A DNA stretch of 64,000 nt from Brachionus plicatilis (Eukaryota > Rotifera > Eurotatoria > Ploima > Brachionidae), in NCBI GenBank assembly GCA_010279815.1, contig QEOQ01000204.1:89768-153767 (forward strand), given 5' to 3'. The first letter of the stretch is position 1; each line of letters opens with the position of its first letter. The notes under the pieces are model-generated. The model searched no databases and was not told the DNA's origin. It was given only the letters and a program-made list of their open reading frames with translations. The position numbers were made by a program, and so were the translations under genes. Of this stretch, positions 35,406-46,499 are shown one piece after another.

Positions 35406-36511
35406 TAATAAGTTTAAAAGTTTAAATTAGATGATTTTACCAATTTTTGATTTAAAATTTTAAAAGTTTTTGAATCTGTTGTAAACTCAGGCATTTTGTT
35501 CAAATTATTGCTCAGACCTGCATAATTATCGACAACTTTGGTTGCTCTAAGTTGAACCTTAAGCAATTAATGAAGTGGTGACTTTAGTTATTTTGATTAA
35601 TTTCACAAAATACTTTACAGCATTTATTTTTGGGCTTATCTGGCAAGTCATTAATAAAGATAGCAAAAAAAAAAGTTACTAAAACTGAACATAAGTTAAT
35701 AATTATTATTTTATTTTTTTTTATTATACTTAATTATTAAAAATTGTTGATTTTCCAACTATTTGAATAATTATCTAATGTAGACTTAAAATTATTTTAA
35801 TGTAAATTTAACCATTGTGATTTACACTAATAATGAATAGGTGGTTTTTGGATGTTTCCATTTTAGGATTTTCATAAATTTCCTGATGAAAAAATTAGAA
35901 TCTTATATTGCCTGTTTTTTGACTCTAAATATTTTTTGAACAATAAATTATTTTTGATCCTAATTTAATATTTTTAAAAAAAAATTAAGTAAAATAAAAC
36001 AATTTTTAGTTTTTTTTTTCTTGAAAATGTTTTATACATATTATTTAAAAACTATTAGTAACACAATAAATTGCAAAAAAAATCTTAAATAAATAACGCC
36101 GAAAATAAATAGAGCCGAAAATAAATAGGAATGAATCAATTTTTGAAGTAAAAATTTCAAAAGTCTTGTTTAAAAAAAAAGTTTCTATTAAAATTTTAAA
36201 AACAAACAATTAAAAATTCAGGTTGAAGCTGATTTTAAAATTTGAAAAAATTTTAAACTCTAAAATTTTTAAAATAAAAAATCTAGATTCTATTTTTGCT
36301 TAAATTCTTTTTTTTTGAAATTTATAGCTAGTTACATTATCAAAATAAGTCTATTATAAAAATTGAAAACAAGATAACAGATTAAAAATTAAAACAATTG
36401 ATAAAAGCCCTACCATAATTGATAATAAAATATTATCTATTTTCAAATTTTCTTGCTCACTATTTATAACTCTTTTTTATTGTTTCAAAAAAATTATTCA
36501 TATGATTAAAA
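35406..36511. other. AT-rich 5' flank of the CDP-alcohol enzyme gene
   Basis: No exon or transposon end is recognised. Confidence 0.45.
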
Positions 36512-39500
36512 ATGCTAGCAAATGCGATCAAAATTAAAGAATACAAATTTTTATTTTTATTTATTTGTATTAAATTAATGATGTTATTTTTTTTTCTTGA
36601 TTTGAAATACAAATACAAAAAATTCCAGGAAGTCAATATTTGCTTGTTTCAAAATCTAAAATTCGAGCCAAAACCTGAGACAAACACATTTACTATCAAA
36701 AATTCAAACAATGTTTCCAAAATATTAAGCAAAGCATTTTATAAAATTAAAGCGTTTCATTTTACTGCATTTGGAGATTACTTCCAAGAACCGATTGCTA
36801 GACTAATTTTGAAGCATTTTTTTTCCATAAACGAAACTGGTTACACCGAACCGCAGCCTCATAGTAACAAGTACATTTCTGATCCCCATGAAATAGCTAA
36901 TATGATTACTCTTTTTTCGATAATAATATGCATTCCAAGTATTGTATTTTTGGCTTCAAATAATTGGAAAAAAAGATTATTTGTGTGTGTTACTTTTCAA
37001 ATAAAAAGTATCTCCGATTATATTGACGGCCCAATTATTCGAAATTTTACTTCTCCAAATTTCTCTAGCAGCTCATTCAACTATGGAAGATTTTTAGATG
37101 GTCTGGCAAGTGGAATACCTATTACTTTTTTCTTGATTGGATCTTATATTTACATTTTTCGATCTTTAAAGTTAACTATGTTATCGCTAAGTAATCAAGA
37201 TTATAACCAGCTCAATATTTTTTACAAATTGTGGTTCCGAGTGTCTAGTTATGTTTTTAAAAAATTTAGGATTTTAAATATAAATTTTTATTCTAAATTG
37301 CCAAAAAGTGACAATGAATTGAAAGATAATAATTTAAACATTAGATTACTCAAAGAGGTTTATTTTAAAATGACTATTTTTTTAATTTATTTCGTTTTGT
37401 CTGGAATTCAATGGAATTGGAGTATAAATAAGTACCGAGATAAATTTTCAAAAGAATTTGTTTCACAAGTAAGTAATGATTTGGTTTAAAATTTATTCAT
37501 GATTTTCGAAAAATTATCACAAAAGTTAAATAAAATTTGAGCAATAATTTGGTTCAAATTTTAGTGTTTGAATTACAAAATGTATCCAATGTTGAAATAA
37601 CATTGATAAAGTTCGATGTTTCAAATATTTTTTCAGTTTCAAATGAAAAGTAATTTTAAGTTAATATTTCAAGCATTTTCATATTTGAAATTAAACTCTT
37701 AAGTGAAATAGAATGAGTCAATTTTAATTTGGAAATTTGAAAAAAATATTGAAAATTCTTTTTTAACTTTTAAATTTGAACATGAAAGTAATTTTATTGT
37801 CCAGTATATCCCGTGCAACGAAAAACGCCTTAATAAACGCCCGATTAACGCACGTTAAACAAGCGTTTTTAGGGCGTTTTTTACGATAGTCTAACGTTTT
37901 CACGCGTGAAAATGTGAGCGTTATATAGAGCCAAAAAACGCCTGAAAAAACGCTATCAAAATTCATAAATTTTTCGATATTCTCGATATTTAAAGTAAAA
38001 GAACGTGAGTGAAAGTGAGCAAGGTCTTGGAAAAGTTCTGCTGTTGACGGTGAAGGAGGAAAAAAAATTTAGAAAATACTAAAATACTATTTAATATAAA
38101 TTTTCACTTTTTAGAAAGAATGAAAAAAATATTAAAATTTTTTAAAAATATCTCCTGTAACGTAACATAACTTGTCTTTAAAAATTTTTAACTAATAATC
38201 ACAAAAAATAGGAAGATCAAATTAAATTAAAAAAAACACTCGTTTTTCAGGCGTTTTTTATTTTTCGGAGACAAAATGAATCAACATTATTAGAAAAACC
38301 TTTTTACAATTTAGTCTTTTAAAGCAGAGTGATAAGTCGATTTTCGAAGAGTGATTTTAAATGGTTTTAATTTTTTAATTTTTAATTTTATTTTTGGTAG
38401 CAAATTTTTTTGTAATATAGCGACATCTTTGTCGATTTCACTGTAGTTAATTAACTTAACATGAGCTTATGTGGCAAAATGTAATTTATTGTACATTTTT
38501 ATATTTTTACATTTTTAAGAGAAGAAAAAAAATTCTCAAAATCAAAAAATCTAAAAAAATTTTCATTTTCAAGAAAAGTAATAATAAATTCGCAATTAAT
38601 TAATAGGGATTTTCAAAATATTATCCTTGGTTTTTTCATTAAAATTTTTCTAAAACTCCTTTTTAAGTAATTGCGAATTTATTATTACTTTTCTTGAATG
38701 AAAATTTTTTTAGATTTTTTGATTTTGAGAATTTTTTTTCTTCTCTCAAAAATATAAAAATGTAAAAATATAAAAATGTACAATAAATTACATTTTGCCG
38801 CTTATGTTACGTCTAACGAAGAAGGTCGGATAGATGGGCCCAATGATACTTATGTATATATTACATTACATCAAATTACATTTACCATCAAAAAAATTAT
38901 AACGAAAAATTTTAAATTTTCTTGAGAAATTTCCTGTCATGAAAAATCTCAAAATTTCCTTTGTATAATTTTACTTTCAAAGGGCATACTTGTTTATTTA
39001 GGTGAAAAAAAAAATTGTAACTAACTATAATTTAATTATCAGAGTTTTGCAAAGATAATTTTTAAATTTAAATTCAAATCTTTTGACTTGACATTTGATG
39101 TTGTTCAATTTTTATAAAATTAAAATGAACATCACATAGCGAGTGCATTGGGTTGTGGAGTATTTACATCAAAAAATTAGAATGCGATTCACATTCTTTA
39201 TTTTTCATTAGTCTTTTACCAAAATTACTTTAATGTTTTTAATTTTGAACTTAATATCTTAATGAAAAGCAGATAAAAGAATCAAGAGTACATATTCGTT
39301 TATTAGTTTTGTATGTGCAGATTAGTTTTGGGAAACGATATTGTGATTACTATAAAACTTAATTGATTTTTATTTTGTGCAAATTGTAATTTTTAAGTTT
39401 TTAAATTAATAAAAAGTAAATTTTAAATAATACTATTTATTGACAAAAAAACCTGTATAGACCTCATAGGTCAAAAAGTTATAAAAAAAATAATTTCAAA

Positions 39501-39927
39501 ATTAAATAAAATAAATATAAAAGTAATTGATGATGATTTTGATGTCTTGATTTTTATTTTCATGGAATCAATAATAAAATTGAGTCAATCATTTATTTAA
39601 ATTTGTGTCTTAATTTTTTTCAAAATATGTTAAATTATTTTTTTAATTCTTAAAAATAAATATTTTAAGAAGCAAGGTAAAGAAATCAACATTATGACTG
39701 GTGCTAATTTTGTTGATTTGATGATGCTACGTTACACAAGCGGACTATTCATGGAAGATGTTTACTGCATATTTATTTGTTTTAACAAAGATTGGGTATT
39801 TTTTCTTACAAACTAAAAATTTATTATTTAGATTTTTATTTTTAAGTTATTTATAAGAAACGGCTCAGTTATTTTGTTTGTATTATTAATAGTAAAAGTT
39901 ATATTTTCATTTTATTTATTCGCATAA
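36512..39927 (+). CDS. CDP-alcohol phosphotransferase-family membrane protein, possibly ceramide-phosphoethanolamine-synthase-like
   Basis: Exon 1 (36512-37483) is well supported: 324 residues from an ATG, ending at CAA|GTAAGT. Proposed exons 2 (39670-39795) and 3 (39832-39927) keep phase 0 and end in a TAA, giving 397 residues, but they rest on splice sites and hydrophobic character only. Without the last splice, exon 2 would stop at 39816. The protein has a hydrophobic N-terminal segment (12-30), helices near 130-150 and 205-222, and a motif DYIDGPIIRN followed by YGRFLDGLASG. This is a variant of the CDP-alcohol transferase signature D-x2-DG-x2-AR-x(n)-G-x3-D-x3-D, with Ile for Ala and Ser for the last Asp. 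HEIANMIT precedes it, as in this superfamily. Insect ceramide phosphoethanolamine synthase belongs here, but the substrate is not provable. Intron 1 (2186 bp) contains two repeat elements. Confidence 0.55.
37812..38273. repeat. AACGCC/GGCGTT-rich repeat region
   Basis: Many AACGCC or GGCGTT units occur at 37812-37960 (for example CGAAAAACGCC, TTTTAGGGCGTTTTTTACG and AAAAACGCCTGAAAAAACGC) and once more inverted near 38242-38270. The layout suggests a MITE with sub-terminal repeats inside intron 1 of the CDP-alcohol enzyme gene. Confidence 0.4.
38472..38800. mobile_element. Palindromic MITE, 329 bp, in an intron
   Basis: Arms of about 130 bp are near-perfect inverted repeats. The left arm starts TGGCAAAATGTAATTTATTG and the right arm ends with the complement. 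CTTATG occurs on both sides (38466-38471 and 38801-38806) and may be a 6-bp target duplication. The superfamily is unclear. Confidence 0.7.
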
Positions 39928-40174
39928 TTTTTACCAATAAAAATATTTTTTAAGTAAATTTAATAAATCATTTTTAGTTGATTCCAAAAAAATATTATCT
40001 TATATTTAAAGAAACTAAAGAGGATTAAGAAAAATGATTTTTTCTGATTGCTTAAATGAAAATTCTGAAGCTTATTTTTAGCCAAAAATAACTACTTGAC
40101 TATTAATCATTCGTTGATAAAATTCATCAAGATTCTTTATCTAAATTATCTGATTCTTTTATATAGAAGCTCTT

Positions 40175-40303
40175 TCAGTTAAATGAATTGAGACTTTTTA
40201 CAAGATGAGTCAATACTTCGTGTAGCTCTTCTAATAATTTAGTCATGGTATCCGAGTTAGCGGCGACTTTGATGTCTAATAGATCTAAGTTACGCAAACT
40301 GCC
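40175..40303 (-). CDS. Terminal exon of an unidentified gene (partial)
   Basis: After a good 3' splice site (CATATACTTTGCAG) the minus strand is open for 42 codons and ends in TGA. The peptide starts GSLRNLDLLDIKVAANSDTM and continues as a leucine-rich amphipathic helix (KLLEELHEVLTHLVKSL), with higher GC and more varied codons than the surroundings. That pattern suggests real coding sequence rather than chance. It resembles the helical C-termini of small adaptor or coiled-coil proteins, but I cannot name the family. The upstream exons should lie at higher coordinates; I could not find them. The gene is convergent with the CDP-alcohol enzyme gene, whose proposed stop is about 250 bp away. Confidence 0.5.
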   Translation of the reverse strand, partial: GSLRNLDLLDIKVAANSDTMTKLLEELHEVLTHLVKSLNSFN

Positions 40304-41379
40304 CTGCAAAGTATATGATATAAGTATGTATCATTTGTACATATTCTGTTTGGGTCTGTTTATACCTTTTTTAATAAATAGTAAATGATGTTTTATCTAA
40401 GCTATTAGCTAATTGTTTGCATTTGTCAGATTTAAAGTTGAACTTCTAAAGATCATTATTTTAATTTAAAATCTTGGAAGGGTAGTTGTCACTTGTCAAT
40501 TATTGCAAGAGACGATATAAAATACATAGCAGAAATTATTCACATTTTTTGTTTTTTTCGCTGATTTCGCTTTTTATATTTATCTTTTAATTATTTATTT
40601 GATAAAAACTTTCCGAATTATTTGTTTAGTTAAAAAAAAAGATTTTTCTATCAAATAAACAAAAGTTTTATTGTAATACATCCAATCAAGATCGTAAAGA
40701 GAGTATTTAAAGATCATTTTAAAATTCTAACTTTATATGATGATTGAACCATAAGAAAATTATTCAGATGATGAGAGTAAAAACTTTTTTATTGTAATTT
40801 AATGCTGCTCGCTGAGCTCAAGATTTACTTATATTTGTTTATTGTAAATCTTTAATAAAATAATCAAAATAACATAAAATTCATTAAATTTTATTAAGAA
40901 ATTAACAAAATTTTGTAATAATTCAGGTTTTCAGCATTAGTTCTAATAAAGAATTACACAAAAATTTAGACGCACTAATTTTTATCATATCTTTTTTTAG
41001 TAAAACTTAATAAGATTAAATTTTGTTTTAAAAATTTATTAAATAAAAATTGATTTTTAATAAAACTAACTCTTTCCTTCAAATTGACATAAAAAAAACA
41101 TGATAATTAGATTTTCACTACGCTGATAAATTGAAAGAAAATTAAGACCATAAAAACGTCAATCAAAAATTTTTCAAAAAAATTTAGACGCATAATTAAT
41201 CTCTTATTGAAACTTATTAAATTAACTTCAATGGATCTCTAAATATTTGAATCTAACAATTATTCAATGGATGTTGATTTCATAAATAAAACATCGATTT
41301 AAAAGTTTCGATTCCGAGTCAGTAATATGTGACCAACACAGTGAAATAATTATGAACCTTGGTTAAAAAAAAGGGGAAA
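40304..41379. other. AT-rich stretch, nothing firm
   Basis: This could hold introns or small exons of the minus-strand gene ending at 40175. None is recognised. Confidence 0.4.
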
Positions 41380-41384
41380 AAATA

Positions 41385-41640
41385 AGATGTCGGATAATTG
41401 GTCTCCTAAAAGATAAGACTAAAAGCAATAGTGAAATAGCTAAATTAGTGGTGTGTGAGAACCACATTAAAAAATTATGATGTATATGGGACCCTAAAGG
41501 AATCAATAAGGCCTGGGAGACCAAAAAAGCTCACTTATATAGACCAGAATAGTTTATTTATACAAGTAAGAAAAAATCTAACAATAAGTAGAAAGAAGTT
41601 GGCTTCTGAGTTTAATTCAAGGTTCAAAAATGTTAATTAA
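41385..41640 (+). pseudogene. Tc1-type transposase N-terminal fragment, frameshifted
   Basis: One frame gives GLLKDKTKSNSEIAKLVVCE, a first helix-turn-helix. A frame change near 41450 leads into TTLKNYDVYGTLKESIRPGR and then PKKLTYIDQN and ISRKKLASEFNS, the second helix-turn-helix. The linker GTLKE..RPGRPKKLT is characteristic of Tc1-type DNA-binding domains. The DDE catalytic domain is absent and no terminal repeats were found, so this is an isolated relic. Confidence 0.75.
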
Positions 41641-42867
41641 AAATAATACATTTTATTACAAAGTTAAAGAAGACTGAATGCTTTTATAAAAAAAACAACT
41701 TTTCACCAATATTTATTTAAAAAATTTCAATCAGGATTTATAAAAAAATTTTAATAGGAAAGCAAAAAAAATTGGTAATCAGATGACCAAAAAGAGATTT
41801 TGCTATAATAATAGAAAATATGCTATAATTCGCTTTGATTTTTTAACGTTTTATTAATAAATTCGAATTTATAAAAATTAAAAATAATAATAATTAATAA
41901 TTAAAAATAATTAATTATATATTTTCTAAATTTTAACTTAAAAACTTTTGTCGTTTTAACTTATGTCTCCAAGATAATTTCCAGAAAAAACATTAAAAGA
42001 TTATATATTGACTTAGAGCAATATTTTTCGTCCCTTTGCATCAAACAAGATTCCTATGTTAAGAAATGTGTTTCAAATATATACAGAAAATTTCAGAGAA
42101 CTCTCCAAAAATTCAAACTTATTTAAATTTCTTTTTTAAAAAAGATGGATTATTTAATTTTTCTACCTTTTTTATCATATTATTAATATAATATTATATT
42201 TAAATTTCTCAATGGGACTTAAAATTAAGAAACAATCAAAGATTTTTAAATTTTTTTATTTTTAACTAATAATTTTAAAGAAAGATATTTTTCTTTGAAT
42301 TATTTTGATTAACAATTATTTCAAATCGAAATTTTTGACATATTTCTAAGAAAATCGATCAATGAAAACCACGCAGAATGTTTTAATTATTTAATTTAAT
42401 CTTTTTTTTATTTTGAATTTGCTAATTTTAGATTTTCTTACGGTGAAATTTTTGAATTTTTAGACTAATATCCTTCAAATCGTAAAATCTTGAATGTCTA
42501 ATTTCAATAATTAAGCTAATTTTTACTTAATAATTATACTAAATTTTTTCTATTTTAATTTTGTTAAAAGTACATAAAAATAATACCGAGAAAAAAATTG
42601 ATTGTACAATGACAGTCACCATATATTAATTGATTAGTATAATAAATATTTTGATCAGTATTTAATATATAATGATAAGTAAATTACTTTAAATAAATTA
42701 GTAAATAATTTAAATATTATCATTATTTTTTTAAAATTAGATTAGTATTTAATGTTAAGGGAAATTTAATTATTAAAAGTAAAATCTATTAATTTGTAAT
42801 GAAATGTATTATTGATTAAAAAAACAAACAGTCAAATAAATAAAAAGGAATTTTTATCAATTAATTA
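41641..42867. other. AT-rich stretch, nothing firm
   Basis: A ~33-bp sequence around TATTAAAAGTAAAATCTATT (42766-42798) also occurs near 8866-8893. No coding exon is recognised. Confidence 0.45.
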
Positions 42868-43024
42868 AGCTTTTGTTGTCTTCCTCTTTTGCGTTTTATA
42901 CCAATCCGTTACATCTTTTGCTGCTGGTGGTGGTTTGGCATAATATAATCTAATTGCAAGACCGAAAGAATTTTTGCACATGTAATGCTTGAAAAGGTTG
43001 GACAAGTGCATTTACCTTGTTTCT
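42868..43024 (-). pseudogene. MULE-type transposase C-terminal (SWIM zinc finger) fragment
   Basis: On the minus strand GKCTCPTFSSITC (CxC...C of a SWIM finger) continues, after a one-base frame change, as CKNSFGLAIRLYYAKPPPAA and KDVTDWYKTQKRKTTKA before a stop. This matches the C-terminus of Mutator-like transposases and related SWIM-domain proteins of invertebrates, where C-x-C-x(n)-C-x-H is followed by G.AIR..Y.KPPPAAK. The final His of the finger is Asn here. No upstream transposase domain is seen. Confidence 0.7.
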
Positions 43025-43807
43025 AATTGACTGCCATATCATCATATCATCTCCTTTATTACATATTTGACAATCAATAAAATTACTCAATTCTATCTCA
43101 ACTTATATTATCTTTGTTCACTTTCTGTAAAAAGATACATAAATGAAAAATTTCAAAATAAAATGATAAAAAATACTTTGAAAAAAAAATTCTACAATAA
43201 ATTTTCAATTAAAATAATGATTTTTTTATGATGATTTTATTTAAAGATTTTATTTGATCCAGTTTTTAATTTAATGAAAATTTCCATAAATAAAACTTGA
43301 CGTATTGTAAAAATTAGTTTATTTATCATTGCCGGGCAAAAGCTCTCTTTGATTTAAATTAAATATTTTCAAAAAAAATTCTGCTCAATTCTTTTTAATA
43401 TTTAAGAGTAGATTGTTTTTATTAACAGAGCTTCGCTTGCTGACAAAAATGACAAAAAGGCCATAATTATTCATTTTTTATTAATATTATCTATATGTTA
43501 TTTTATTAATTAAAAATGTGGTTTAAATTTTACATTTCTTAAATTTTGGATCAAAATGAGGAAAAATAAATTTTTTAAGAATTTATTGTAAATGTTGTGA
43601 ATGACTGGTATTGTATTTCCTATAAATTTCTATAATTAAAAAAAAATCATCAAAATTTTAGAGTCTATTTTACATACTTATAATTTGTAAAAAAAATTCT
43701 CCAGTTAAAATAAACAAGAAATTTTTTTTGTATTTAAAAATACTGTTAAAAGTGATTTTCACGTAGAAAATTTTGGCATTTTCCACTAAATTTAGTTTGA
43801 TAAAATT
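43025..43807. other. AT-rich stretch, nothing recognised
   Basis: No exon or transposon end is recognised. Confidence 0.45.
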
Positions 43808-43925
43808 GTGGTGAAAGAGATCAACTCAATAGAGCTAACTTTGTGTCGTAACCGTTGATCAAAAAGGCGCTGAAGAAGAGACAAGAGCCTCACTACCAAT
43901 TATTCTGTTGGATGGCATGGACAAA
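43808..43925 (+). mobile_element. Old SINE copy
   Basis: This is a degenerate copy of the family body: GATCAACTCAATAGAGCTAA, GTAACCGTTGATCAAAAAGG, AAGAGCCTCACTACCAATTA, then a GATGG tail where GATAG is usual. It is the most diverged of the five copies. Confidence 0.5.
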
Positions 43926-44690
43926 AAAAATGAATTTTCTTTAATATATTTGTAAAATAATTTTTAAATGAGATTTTTAAAAAATAATAACTAATCAAAA
44001 TAGCAACAATATTTTTAAATTTTTAAAATTAAATTTTTTTATTGATACCTCCTGCTTACTTTTTAAAAATATGCATTGCTTCTGAATTTTTGTGAAACAC
44101 AGTTAAAGGACACATTATCATGATAGATAATGAGAGAGGAAATTGAGTTAAATATTAATTTATAGATAACTACCTCCAATCGTCAAGCAATAAATCATTT
44201 ACCGATAAGATACAAAAACACTTATTCGAAATCAAACACCAACACCACTAGCTGCGCAACATTTGCCAACACGAACTATAGAATAAGTCAATCTGAGCAC
44301 ACTTCGATCACAATGACTCAAATTTCTGATTTAATCATCAGTCTTAATTACTTGAGTAATAATAAAAAACTAATTGATTAGATCAATTTTTTCTAAGGCC
44401 TAAATGTTAAATCTATTTATCTAATTGGTTGAGTATTCGAATCGGATACATAAAAATATATGATTAGATACATCTATCTAATTATCTGGCCAATAAAATA
44501 TTTTTCGCATAGCACTAATTAAACTAGACGTTCTAAGAACCAATTAGAAACGTAATCAATACTCTAAGACTTATTAAAAATGATCTAAATAACAATTAAG
44601 AAAAGAGAAATTTTATTATAAATTTGAATTGAAGCAAAAAATTTTCAAAAAATTAAGTCACATCTCGAAAATAAAAAAATCTAAATTAAA
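43926..44690. other. 5' flank of the ETS gene
   Basis: GC is slightly raised at 44230-44330. No exon or RNA gene is recognised; it may contain promoter and 5' UTR. Confidence 0.35.
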
Positions 44691-46499
44691 ATGTCATTTT
44701 CTGCCAACGCACACAATCAGTGGTACAAACCGCAATACAGCTTCTTGGAACAAGGTAAACACTTCTTTTTGTATTCGTTTTTCCGGTATCATTCTTCAAA
44801 AAAATAAGCTCAATTAATATTCTTTGCGCTAATTGCGCCTTAATAAAATATAAACAGATACTAATCGATCAGTTATGGTTAAGATATCAAATAAATTGAT
44901 GCGCGATGCATACTTGAATTTCAAACAAAAAAAGAAAAGAAAAGATATACACGGTCTAAACATTGGAATAAAATAAACAAGTTAAAATTTCAAAAATAAT
45001 AGATAAGTTAGTTAATTTTTTGATTAATCTGGTAATTTTATATCCGGTGAATTTTGCTGAGCCGAATAAGAACCGAGAGAAAATTTTAAACAGACATCAT
45101 TTTCATATGTTTACATTACTAAGAACTTGAATGATCAAAGCATCGCCGCAAAGCCAAATAAAAATTGGCTTTATGCGAAGCTATTTAAAAGGTATACGTC
45201 GATTCTAATTACCGAGTTATTTGATTTTTTTGTTCAAAAATATAAAATTTAGTTACAATTAAATTTGGCAAAAATTATCAGTAATTAATTTGAAGTATTT
45301 TGAGCTTTTAATTCGAGATGATATTTGAATTTTTAATTTTTCCTCTTTTTTTTTTTTTAAATTTTTTCTCCATTTAAGTGTCACAAAAAAGATGCGATAT
45401 TGAGCAAAAAGAAATGAAAGGGGTGAATAGCGAAAATTTGGTAAAAAAAGGTTGTATTCAGCTGTGGCAATTTTTGCTCCAATTGTTGAACAGTAAGGGA
45501 AACGAGTCAATAATAGAGTGGACCAAAAAGAGCTCATCTGAATTCAAGCTGTTGGACCCGGAAGAGGTGGCCAGGCTGTGGGGCATTCAAAAGAACCGAC
45601 CGACAATGAACTACGACAAGCTGAGCAGATCTCTGAGGTACTACTATGAAAAAGGAATAATGCAGAAAGTGTCCGGCGAGCGCTATGTCTACAAATTTAT
45701 AAACTTTGAGGAGTTGTGTGCCAACAATTGTGTTGTCCTTAAGTCTGAACAAATTGAGGATAAAAAATCCAGGAAGAATTCAGAATTAAAAAGGTCCAAG
45801 TTAAAGACAGTAAGTGATAAACATGGAGCTAGTTCTGGCAGGTATGTTCCATATTCTAGGCCACAATGCAATTTACCACAAATCACAATAAATAATCTAA
45901 ACTATGAAATAAAGAACTCAAATAATTATATTGTAGCCAATCCTAGTTTTTGTGAAAATAGTATATACACTTCTAGTCTTTATAATTGTAAACTAAACTA
46001 CCCATTAGTTCCTAATGACAGACTATCTAGTTCTTTTGACAACCCTGGGCCCGTGAGCTATGAGAATTTTTGTCCAAAGAGCCCACAATCACCAAAATCT
46101 GCCTGTGTTAATCAGAATGTCACTTCGACGCCAAATTACTACAATTACTACAAGAACTATCCGTACAATAATGTGTACAACTACAATCCGATCTACAATT
46201 TATACAATGGGTCGGCTTACGCGCAGAAAAACGAGTCAAACAACAACCAGAATTATTCTGACAGCTATTATGAGTATGACGCGAACGGCTCGGTCGTATA
46301 TCAGAATAGCAATAATCACAAAGATTCGGGCTATTACGAGAATTACGGATATTTCTCTGGCTATGAACTAAATGTGAATAATCCTTCTTCTTCTACATCA
46401 TTGTCACCTTCGTCTGTCACATCAAGCAATAGTTCTATGTCTAATGTGTACCCATATAAAACCGAAAATAATTCGTCACCAAACAGCTTTTATTTTTAA
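44691..46499 (+). CDS. ETS-domain transcription factor, PEA3 (ETV1/4/5) subfamily
   Basis: Two exons, 44691-44754 and 45379-46499, are joined across a 624-bp GT-AG intron in phase 1, giving 394 residues. Exon 1 encodes [21 protein letters not shown] and ends at a GTAAAC donor. The ETS domain spans residues about 48-128: [38 protein letters not shown], then the recognition helix [20 protein letters not shown] and [11 protein letters not shown]. The sequence of helix 3 and the wing matches PEA3-type factors, which bind GGAA/T cores in the nucleus as targets of receptor-tyrosine-kinase/MAPK signalling. The rest is low-complexity, rich in Asn, Tyr and Ser (residues about 250-350), possibly an activation domain. 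There is no PEA3 N-terminal acidic domain. If exon 1 were wrong, an internal ATG at 45414 would give 361 residues. Confidence 0.93.

Noticed and set aside
45259..45886. Antisense frames opposite the ETS domain
   Set aside because: They mirror a strongly conserved coding region on the other strand and have no domain of their own.
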